In this document: positions 57,693-64,000 of the stretch, piece by piece
How the letters are laid out: each line of letters starts with the position of its first letter
Numbering within the stretch: position 1 is the stretch's first letter
DNA from: Pseudomonas anguilliseptica
GTDB lineage: Bacteria; Pseudomonadota; Gammaproteobacteria; Pseudomonadales; Pseudomonadaceae
Length of the DNA: 64,000 nt
Direction of reading: 5' to 3'
Assembly (NCBI RefSeq): GCF_021375795.1
Contig: NZ_JAEIOI010000003.1
Coordinates: 310,001-374,000, forward strand
The notes under the pieces: model-generated
The model's database searches: none
Told to the model about the DNA's origin: nothing
The model's input: only the letters and a program-made list of their open reading frames with translations
Made by a program: the position numbers and the translations under genes

Positions 57693-58337
57693 ATGCCCCG
57701 TTTGACCCTGCTTCTAATCTGCCTGCTTGCCCCATTGGCTCAGGCCGATGACCACTCGCACGACCTGGCCTACAGCCTGGGTGTAAAACTGGGTGAGCGG
57801 CTGCGCGACGAGGTGCCTGATCTGCAATTGCAGGCACTGCTCGATGGGCTGCGTCAGGCCTACCGTAACGAGCCCCTGGCATTGGATGAAAAACGTATCG
57901 AAAGCCTGCTGGCCGAACATGAAGCGCACCTGGCTGCCGCACCGGAACGCATCGAAAAAGCCAAAGCAGCGGAAAAACGCTTTCTCGCTGGCGAGAAAGC
58001 CAAGGCTGGTATTCGCGTGTTGAAGAATGGTGTGCTGGTCCAGGAACTGCGCGCGGGTAGTGGCCGCAAACCTGGCCCGAAAGACCGCATTCAGGTGCGC
58101 TATATCGGTTACCTGGCTGATGGCAGCCAGTTTGATGAAAGCCAGACCGCGCAGTGGTTTCGTCTCGACAGCGTGATTGCCGGTTGGCGCAGTGCCGTGC
58201 AGGACATGCCGGTAGGGGCGCAATGGCGTCTGGTGATTCCGTCAGCCCAGGCCTATGGCGAGGAAGGTGCAGGGGATCTGATTCCGCCTTACTCACCCCT
58301 GGTGTTCGAGCTGGAACTGCTCGACACCAAGGAGTAA
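57693..58337 (+). CDS. FKBP-type peptidyl-prolyl isomerase
   Basis: A 214-aa periplasmic isomerase: signal peptide (about residues 1-18, cleavage after AQA), an N-terminal dimerisation helix domain with SYSLGVKLGERLRDEV-like pattern as in FklB/Mip, and an FKBP domain (DRIQVRYIGYLADGSQFDES, VIAGWRSAVQDMPVG, IPSAQAYGEEG). Same place as P. aeruginosa PA5254. Confidence 0.92.
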   Translation: MPRLTLLLICLLAPLAQADDHSHDLAYSLGVKLGERLRDEVPDLQLQALLDGLRQAYRNEPLALDEKRIESLLAEHEAHLAAAPERIEKAKAAEKRFLAGEKAKAGIRVLKNGVLVQELRAGSGRKPGPKDRIQVRYIGYLADGSQFDESQTAQWFRLDSVIAGWRSAVQDMPVGAQWRLVIPSAQAYGEEGAGDLIPPYSPLVFELELLDTKE

Positions 58338-58349
58338 TCAGTCAGCACA

Positions 58350-58823
58350 TCAGAGGGCGGGGGCAGCCTGCTCCTGATGGGCGTTGTGCAGGACTTCGAT
58401 CAGGCAGTCCTCCAGCTCGAAACGCTCGTGCAGCAACTGGCCCAGGCGTTTCAGTTCATCGAGCAGAGACACGGAGTCGTGGCAGTCGCCGTTGTCGCAA
58501 CGGTCATTGAACGCCAGCGCCACCTCGGTGATCACCTCGATGCGCGGGTAGATCTGCTTGGCCAGTTCCAGGCCACGCTGGTCACCAAACGCCTTGGCTT
58601 CGCTGGTCAGCTGCTCATAGACCTCGAAGTGCCCGGCGGACACATAGTCGACGAGAATTTCGCAGAAGTGTTGCAGGGCTTCGGCGTTGGCACTCGGCGC
58701 CTGCGCCGGGCCATTGATCGCGGCGTAGGCCTGCACCAACTCCTTGCGCTCTTGCAGCCAGCGGTCAATCAGCAGGTGAACCCCACCCCAGCGTTCTTGG
58801 GCGTTCTGACAACTCTCGAGCAT
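58350..58823 (-). CDS. algQ: Anti-sigma-70 factor AlgQ (Rsd homologue)
   Basis: A 157-aa protein of the Rsd/AlgQ family: [20 protein letters not shown] at the start and [19 protein letters not shown] near residues 70-88. It binds sigma-70 region 4 and influences siderophore and alginate genes. ATG 58823 matches the family start; the longer frame is an artefact. The 195 bp upstream contain no gene. Confidence 0.95.
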   Translation of the reverse strand: MLESCQNAQERWGGVHLLIDRWLQERKELVQAYAAINGPAQAPSANAEALQHFCEILVDYVSAGHFEVYEQLTSEAKAFGDQRGLELAKQIYPRIEVITEVALAFNDRCDNGDCHDSVSLLDELKRLGQLLHERFELEDCLIEVLHNAHQEQAAPAL

Positions 58824-59018
58824 GATGACCTCTACTTCCCTATTGCTATTAGTGTTGTTCGCCTGCCGGAGACATTTTTTTGTCAGTCGCAGCAAGGTCT
58901 GGGAAGACAACCGTGAAACGGCAACTTTCCGGCGGTACTCGCGAGCCAGATTATTCCCGCGGGCTGTAGCCTTCAAGGCGGCCCGGGAGAAAATTTCATA
59001 CAAGCGTTTAACTGGTGA

Positions 59019-59561
59019 TCAGTCCGCCTTGCCTGCCGCAGCGGGCTTGTAAAAACTCAGGGTCACCTGGCCAAGATCGATACCCCACTTGGACATGCGC
59101 GCCCGGTTGAGCATGACCTGGCCGTCCATCAAGAACATCCAGTCATCAAAATCAACCACATAGGTCGACTCATCGACCTTCAGCCGCAGCTGGTAACGCC
59201 AATTCAGGGCATTGCCGGCCACCTGGCCGATCGCCTCGCCAACCACATCATCTGCGGTGCCACGCCAGCTGCCGTCGGCCTGCTTGCGCAATGTCCAGAC
59301 ACGCCGCTCGGTGCTGCCGTCGCTGTAGGTGAAGCGCTCATCGAGCACGCCCACATCACCGTCCCAGGTGCCCGTCATGGCCACATGGAAGCGCTTGACC
59401 ACCTCCCCGGAGCGGTTCTGGAACATACCCCAGGCCTCAAGCTCGCCATTGAAGTAGTCACTCAGCTCAAGGGCCGGCTGCTCACGGGCGTAATCACTCA
59501 CCTGCGGGCCGGCACACCCCGCCAGCACACTCAGCAGACACAACAGCAACAGCCTTCGCAT
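59019..59561 (-). CDS. DUF3833 lipoprotein
   Basis: A 180-aa lipoprotein: MRRLLLLCLLSVLAGCAGPQ with lipobox LAGC. The body has the DUF3833 pattern (LSDYFNGELEAWGMFQNRSG, WMFLMDGQVMLNRARMSKWG), a calycin-like barrel. It starts 7 bases after the hemY stop in the same operon, a place where P. aeruginosa carries dsbH as I recall. Function unknown. Confidence 0.88.
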   Translation of the reverse strand: MRRLLLLCLLSVLAGCAGPQVSDYAREQPALELSDYFNGELEAWGMFQNRSGEVVKRFHVAMTGTWDGDVGVLDERFTYSDGSTERRVWTLRKQADGSWRGTADDVVGEAIGQVAGNALNWRYQLRLKVDESTYVVDFDDWMFLMDGQVMLNRARMSKWGIDLGQVTLSFYKPAAAGKAD

Positions 59562-59568
59562 AGACGCC

Positions 59569-60828
59569 TCATCGGTTGACTGCATTTACCGCCGGCAGGG
59601 CCACCGGACACAGGCGCGCATCCAGCAGACGCAGCCCCTCCTGATACAGGCTGTTGCTGCGCTCTAGCTCGCCCAGCTGCGCCAGCAGCCGAGCCAACTC
59701 GCTGCAGGTTTCCGGGTGACGCTGGAAGGTCAGGCTGCTTTCCAGGTAATCCCTGGCCTTGCCCCATAGCTGGCTGTGCAGGCACAGGCGGCCCAGTGTC
59801 AGCAGCAACCCGGCATCCTGTGGATGCTGCTTCAACCAGCCCTCAGCCGTTTGCAGTTGCTTATTCAGGTCACGCCCGTGCAACAAGCCGTACAGGCGCA
59901 CCAGCGCAACATCGTAGTGCTGCTTGAGGTACTGGCGCAGCAGTTCTTCCGCTTCGCCTTCGGCCCCCAGCTGACGCAATTGCTCGGCATACACCGCCAG
60001 CAATTCCGGCTGCTGATGCTGAGCCGCCGACATGGCCTGCCAGACCTGCTGCAGTGCCGTCAGAGCTGCCTGCGAATCCCCGGCCGCATGCCCTGCCTGG
60101 AGCAAGCGGCCGCGCCAAGCCTGGCGCTCCAGCTCGCTCAATTCGGCATTGCCCAGGGCCTTTTCCTTGCGCAGTTCCGGCAGCAGGCCGAGCAGCGCTG
60201 ACCAATCGCCCGACTGCAGGTAGAGTTGCTGCAACTGACGCAGCACCAGATGATGATGAGGGTGCCGTGCACGCATGGCCTGCAGGGTATCCAGCGCGGC
60301 CTCGGCCTGCCCGCGCGCCAGTTGCAATTCGGCGTGCTGCAGAGCAATCGCCAGTTCTGCCTGCGGTTGACGATTGAGGGCCTGTTCGAGCAGCCCGTCA
60401 CTGTCCTCGTAATGCCCTAGCTGGTTGGCTGCCCGTGCCGCACCCAGGTAGTAGCTGAGTGGCTGCGGTGAGCTGCTGGCGGCCTGTTTCAGATGACGCA
60501 GCGCACGTGCCCAACGCCCCTCTGCCAGGTCGAGAAAGCCCTGCTCCGAGGCCAGACGCACGCGCCTGCGGCTGTGCAGGCGTGACCAGGGGTTGAGCAA
60601 GCTGCCTGACGTTACCAAGGCTCTCAGGCTCCAGCGCAGCAGATACACCAGCAACCAGAGCACCAGAACCAGCGCGACAAACGCCCACAGGCTGGACTCA
60701 TAACGGAAGCCCTCGAAGGCAATCAGCACATAACCCTTGTGCTCGGGAAGAGGCAGGCCGAACAGCATCAGGCTGGCGACGCCGGCAACCAGCGCCAGGA
60801 TCAGCAGCAACCAGTACAGGCGCTTCAT
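59569..60828 (-). CDS. hemY: HemY tetratricopeptide membrane protein
   Basis: A 419-aa inner membrane protein with two membrane helices (about 2-22 and 42-66) and a long TPR domain (repeats such as AARAANQLGHYEDSDGLLEQ and LLLTLGRLCLHSQLWGKARD). It is unrelated to protoporphyrinogen oxidase HemY of Bacillus; likely assists late haem steps or membrane enzyme assembly. ATG overlaps the hemX stop. Confidence 0.93.
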   Translation of the reverse strand: MKRLYWLLLILALVAGVASLMLFGLPLPEHKGYVLIAFEGFRYESSLWAFVALVLVLWLLVYLLRWSLRALVTSGSLLNPWSRLHSRRRVRLASEQGFLDLAEGRWARALRHLKQAASSSPQPLSYYLGAARAANQLGHYEDSDGLLEQALNRQPQAELAIALQHAELQLARGQAEAALDTLQAMRARHPHHHLVLRQLQQLYLQSGDWSALLGLLPELRKEKALGNAELSELERQAWRGRLLQAGHAAGDSQAALTALQQVWQAMSAAQHQQPELLAVYAEQLRQLGAEGEAEELLRQYLKQHYDVALVRLYGLLHGRDLNKQLQTAEGWLKQHPQDAGLLLTLGRLCLHSQLWGKARDYLESSLTFQRHPETCSELARLLAQLGELERSNSLYQEGLRLLDARLCPVALPAVNAVNR

Positions 60829-62030
60829 TGCAGGGCCTCCTGCAATTGCGCCTCGACATCATCATTGGCCGCTGCCGCAGGTGGCGCTTCGCCACTCTGC
60901 TGCAAACGCGCGGCCTGCTTGGCTTGCAGGTAGGCCTGTACGGCATTTAACGCCGGGCTCAGATCCGGTGGCGTCACGGCAATCGGTTGTTGCGCCAGCT
61001 CGTCAATCCGCGCGCGCAAAGCGCGGCTATTGGGGTTGTCGACATCAAATTGCGCATCCAGCACTTCGCGGGCCTGCTGCAGGGCCTGCTGGTACACCGC
61101 CACCTGGCCGTGCAAGGCACCCCACTGCGCCTGCTCCAACGCCAGACTGAGGGCCAGGCGTACCTGAGTCAGACTCTGCCCCGTTAACAAGGGACGGATA
61201 TTGCGGTCGGCGTTGAAGTCGATACGGAAGTACTCCGACAAGGTCTGCAGACCCCGCTGCCACCACTGCTGCTCGACCACCCCAGCATCGGCCAGCTCGC
61301 TGAGTACGCCACCCTCGCCGCTGAAGCTCGGTGCCAGGGCATTGAGTTGGGCCACCTGCTCGCGCAAGGCACCGAGTTGCAGGAACAGCCCGGTACGATC
61401 AGGGTTGAGGGTCGAACGCAATGCTTCCAGGCTCTTGGCCAGTTGCTCACGGGCGGCAAATGCAGCGGGATCATCCTGCTCATGGAGGATTTCATCAGCG
61501 GCCTGCACCAGCGCAGTGGCGCTGTTGATGTCCTGCAACGCGGACAGGCGCAAGCTGGCCAGGCGCAGCAGATGCTCAGCTTCAGCCAGGCGCCAATCCT
61601 GACGACTGGCACCGAGCACGGTTTCCAGGCGCTGATTGAGCACTTGCTGATCGCCCTGCAGCTGGGTCAGCAGCCGACGCCGACTTTCCAGCTCCTCGAC
61701 ACTCGGCAGTTGCTCAAGGCGCTGCTGCAGCGTCTCAGCCGTTTGCGCCAGGCCCTGCGCCTCGCTGCGAGCACTCTGCAACTGGCTTTGCTGCTGGCTC
61801 TGCTGCTGTTGCTCACGGGCCTCCAGCGCCTGTAACTGCCACAGGCCCCAACCACCTGCCCCAGCGCCTGCGGCGGCCACCAGCAAGGCCAACAACGCCA
61901 GACCGTTGCCGCGCCCAGCCGGCTTGCCCGGCGCAGGTGGCGGCGTGCTCGGCAGCTCTGCCGCGCTTTGCTTCAGCGTCTGCTCGTGCTCTTGTGGGTC
62001 TTGGTCTTTCGGAGTAGTTGCTTCGCTCAC
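60825..62030 (-). CDS. hemX: HemX family membrane protein
   Basis: A 401-aa protein: cytoplasmic N-terminal tail, one membrane helix (about 42-62, LALLALLVAAAGAGAGGWGL), a Gln-rich coiled coil (residues about 70-130) and a periplasmic HemX domain. The start is GTG 62030 with AAGGA upstream. The older name as uroporphyrinogen methyltransferase is misleading because there is no SAM-binding motif. Confidence 0.92.
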   Translation of the reverse strand: MSEATTPKDQDPQEHEQTLKQSAAELPSTPPPAPGKPAGRGNGLALLALLVAAAGAGAGGWGLWQLQALEAREQQQQSQQQSQLQSARSEAQGLAQTAETLQQRLEQLPSVEELESRRRLLTQLQGDQQVLNQRLETVLGASRQDWRLAEAEHLLRLASLRLSALQDINSATALVQAADEILHEQDDPAAFAAREQLAKSLEALRSTLNPDRTGLFLQLGALREQVAQLNALAPSFSGEGGVLSELADAGVVEQQWWQRGLQTLSEYFRIDFNADRNIRPLLTGQSLTQVRLALSLALEQAQWGALHGQVAVYQQALQQAREVLDAQFDVDNPNSRALRARIDELAQQPIAVTPPDLSPALNAVQAYLQAKQAARLQQSGEAPPAAAANDDVEAQLQEALQ

Positions 62031-62046
62031 GTATCCATCCTTCGCG

Positions 62047-62817
62047 TCAGAGATCGGCGACAGGTTGCGCCTGCAACGCTGCCAGCAACGCCGCGGCACT
62101 CGCACCGCGACAATCCACAACAGAGTGGGCACCCGCCGCACGGGCCATCTCGGCAACACGCGGGCTGGGTACAAACAAGGGTAGCCGGGCCAATTCGGGC
62201 CAGTCGTCAGCAGCCAGCTCGTGCAGATGTACAAAGCCCTGCCCACTGCTGACCACCAGGGCGTTCAGGCGTTCAGCCCGAACCCGCTCAATCAGGCTAG
62301 CCGGCGGGTAATCCGGCAGCACCCGGCGATACAGTGGCAGATAGTCCACCTGCACGCCTTGGCCGCGCAAGCGCTCGGCCAGTAACTCTCGGCCACCCTC
62401 GCCGCGCAGGATCAACACCCGCGGCATCTCAACGGCCAGTGCCCGCTGAAACTGTGGCAGAGCCAACAGGGCTTCACTGTCATCGCCCAGCTCGGGGTAA
62501 TGCACGCACGGGTGCCACTCAAGCAGAACCTGCGCCGTGGCGGCACCGACGCTGAACCAGGGCTGTGTCTCGGGTATGGCGATCTGCGCAGCGTTCAGGC
62601 GAGCCAGCGCCAAACGCGCTGCCGGCTTGCTGACCACGATCACTGCGCTGTACTGCGGCAAGCGAGCCAGCGTACTGCGTTGTTCGGCTGTCTCGGGCAA
62701 CGCCTCAATGGCCAACAGCGGCAGGCTACTGCTGAAGATGCCCTGCTGGGCCAGGGTGGCTGCCAACGCGCTCGACTCTTCAGCCGGACGGGTCAGCAGC
62801 AGCCGCCAACCATTCAC
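62047..62817 (-). CDS. hemD: Uroporphyrinogen-III synthase
   Basis: A 256-aa two-lobed enzyme that cyclises and inverts ring D of hydroxymethylbilane. Motifs are the N-terminal [20 protein letters not shown] and [15 protein letters not shown]. The start is GTG 62817 overlapping the hemC stop (GTGA), so the two are coupled. The longer upstream frame is a shadow of hemC. Confidence 0.94.
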   Translation of the reverse strand: MNGWRLLLTRPAEESSALAATLAQQGIFSSSLPLLAIEALPETAEQRSTLARLPQYSAVIVVSKPAARLALARLNAAQIAIPETQPWFSVGAATAQVLLEWHPCVHYPELGDDSEALLALPQFQRALAVEMPRVLILRGEGGRELLAERLRGQGVQVDYLPLYRRVLPDYPPASLIERVRAERLNALVVSSGQGFVHLHELAADDWPELARLPLFVPSPRVAEMARAAGAHSVVDCRGASAAALLAALQAQPVADL

Positions 62818-63752
62818 TCGCCAGCAGCCTCGCCATAGACCGCTTGTAGAATGGCCGCCGCACCTTGCGCCAGCAGCGCTTCGGCGACCTGTACGCCCAG
62901 CTGCTCGGCAGCCGCCACGGGCGCACGCTGTTCGGCACGCAGCAATTGCGAACCGTCGGGTTGACCAACCAGGCCGCGCAGCCAAAGTTGTTCGCCTTCC
63001 AGCACTGCATAACAGGCGATCGGCACCTGGCAGCCGCCGTTCAGGTGTTTGTTCAGCGCACGCTCGGCGGTCACCCGCAGCGCAGTATCGCGGTGGTGCA
63101 GCGGCGCCAGCAGGGCGTGAATTTCACTGTCAGCCGTGCGGCATTCGATACCCACCGCGCCCTGACCACCGGCCGGCAGGCTGTCTTCAGCACTGATCGA
63201 AGAACGAATACGCTCTGCAAAGCCCAAACGAATCAGCCCGGCAGCGGCGAGGATGATGGCGTCGTACTCGCCGGCATCCAGCTTGGCCAAACGAGTATTG
63301 ACGTTGCCACGCAGGAACTGGATTTTCAGATCCGGGCGGCGCGCCAGCAGCTGGGCCTGACGGCGCAGGCTGGAGGTGCCGACCACACTGCCAGCCGGCA
63401 ACGCGTCGAGGCTGGTGTAGGTGTTGGAAACGAAAGCATCGCGCGGGTCTTCGCGCTCGCAGATGCAGTACAGGCCCAGGCCTTCGGGGAAGTCCATCGG
63501 TACATCCTTCATCGAATGCACGGCGATGTCGGCCTGATTCTCCAGCAGCGCAGTTTCCAGCTCCTTGACGAACAGGCCCTTGCCGCCAATCTTCGCCAGC
63601 GGTGCGTCCAGTAGCTTGTCGCCACGACTGACCATCGGCACCAGGCTGACCTTGAGGCCAGGGTGCGCCTGTTCCAGACGGGCTTTGACGTGTTCGGCCT
63701 GCCACAGGGCCAGGGCACTTTTACGGGTGGCAATGCGGATTTCGCGAGACAT
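62814..63752 (-). CDS. hemC: Hydroxymethylbilane synthase (porphobilinogen deaminase)
   Basis: A 312-aa enzyme joining four porphobilinogens. Motifs are [37 protein letters not shown], the Arg-rich [17 protein letters not shown] and the dipyrromethane cofactor Cys in [16 protein letters not shown] 63752 is used. First gene of hemC-D-X-Y and lies downstream of algR as in P. aeruginosa. Confidence 0.96.
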   Translation of the reverse strand: MSREIRIATRKSALALWQAEHVKARLEQAHPGLKVSLVPMVSRGDKLLDAPLAKIGGKGLFVKELETALLENQADIAVHSMKDVPMDFPEGLGLYCICEREDPRDAFVSNTYTSLDALPAGSVVGTSSLRRQAQLLARRPDLKIQFLRGNVNTRLAKLDAGEYDAIILAAAGLIRLGFAERIRSSISAEDSLPAGGQGAVGIECRTADSEIHALLAPLHHRDTALRVTAERALNKHLNGGCQVPIACYAVLEGEQLWLRGLVGQPDGSQLLRAEQRAPVAAAEQLGVQVAEALLAQGAAAILQAVYGEAAGE

Positions 63753-63848
63753 GGGCAATTCCAGAAAACGAACTGCCGGGGATAATAACAGGCTGGCCCG
63801 GATCAGGCCTGCAACCCTAGCTGCTAAAGCTCCTTAGCAACCAGTATC

Positions 63849-63965
63849 GGATCTTGCGAGCTAGAGTGAGACAAGGCGGAAACAGGCGAGGAAGCGGAGT
63901 TTACTGTTGTAAATGAGCATTCCGAGCCTGTTTCCAACGCAGGATCGCCGACGCGCAGCAGATCC
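63849..63965 (-). repeat. 117-bp palindromic intergenic repeat, copy B
   Basis: In reverse orientation it matches 47445-47563 over its whole length. Stem segments differ between copies but stay complementary: GGAAACAGGC (63878-63887) with GCCTGTTTCC (63926-63935), the tip TTTAC-AACA-GTAAA, and ends GGATC/GATCC. It lies between algR and hemC, where it could affect read-through. Confidence 0.8.
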
Positions 63966-63975
63966 AGTCAGAACG

Positions 63976-63999
63976 CTAGAGGTTGTGCATCAGCTTACG
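63976..63999 (-). CDS. algR: AlgR, last codons (partial)
   Basis: On the minus strand the last bases read CGT AAG CTG ATG CAC AAC CTC TAG, that is RKLMHNL and stop. The fimS-algR-hemC order is conserved in Pseudomonas and this peptide fits the end of the LytTR domain protein. Only seven codons are visible, so the call leans on context. Confidence 0.5.
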   Translation of the reverse strand, partial: RKLMHNL

Positions 64000-64000
64000 C

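Overview
The window is a chromosomal segment of a Pseudomonas (GC-rich, Gram-negative, aerobic). The core gene order, as I remember it, follows the P. aeruginosa chromosome around PA5152-PA5169 (basic amino acid ABC transporter, tRNA-Thr, rml, dctBD-dctPQM) and PA5221-PA5261 (ubi/pepP, zapA-6S RNA, ubiD, rho, trxA, ppx/ppk, hemB, algP, algQ, hemYXDC, algR). The species is not aeruginosa: rml genes run B-A-C-D instead of B-D-A-C, and several neighbours differ.

Region 1 (1-3818): end of an ABC ATPase, a periplasmic amino acid binding protein, two permeases, then a SAM methyltransferase. Region 2 (3819-17116): a tRNA-Thr(TGT) gene occupied by a 13.2-kb integrative element bounded by 19-bp direct repeats (3877-3895 and 17061-17079). 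Its genes are a P4-type integrase, an unknown protein, an AlpA-type regulator, a TrfA-like replication initiator followed by five iterons and a perfect DnaA box (a plasmid-type origin), a second tyrosine recombinase coupled to a small HTH protein, a highly structured 250-bp non-coding stretch, a stand-alone TraG N-terminal-like conjugation membrane protein, small accessory genes and a lipoprotein. Beside the far attachment site lies an AT-rich retron defence operon on the minus strand: msr-msd RNA, reverse transcriptase, PtuA-type ATPase and PtuB-type HNH nuclease (Ec78/Eco7-like, Septu effectors). Having an integrase, its own replicon and one mating-pore gene but no relaxase or type IV secretion set, the element looks like an integrative mobilizable element that uses a helper, in the way SGI1-type islands do; this is inference.

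Region 3 (17211-27272): rmlBACD for dTDP-L-rhamnose, then DctB/DctD two-component genes and the DctPQM TRAP transporter with a recognisable sigma-54 promoter and two upstream dyads. Region 4 (27381-38824): ubiquinone hydroxylases, pepP, ygfB, zapA, 6S RNA, 5-formyl-THF cyclo-ligase, a 43-aa membrane peptide gene, an EVE-domain protein, a FliL-like protein, a quinone oxidoreductase, a ferredoxin-type reductase and ubiD. Region 5 (38914-48891): rho, trxA, ppx/ppk, hemB, a fatty acid hydroxylase family protein, elbB and a thioesterase. Region 6 (48895-64000): a YaiI-type protein, a cytochrome c-FTR1 fusion, an SDR, LysE and TerC family proteins, MscS, ABC-F, algP, FKBP, algQ, the hemC-D-X-Y operon and the last codons of algR.

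The strongest targets for follow-up are the retron-Septu system with an intrinsic terminator between its RNA and its reverse transcriptase, the TrfA/iteron origin, the hairpin cluster upstream of the TraG-like gene, and a pair of 117-119 bp intergenic repeats whose stems covary.
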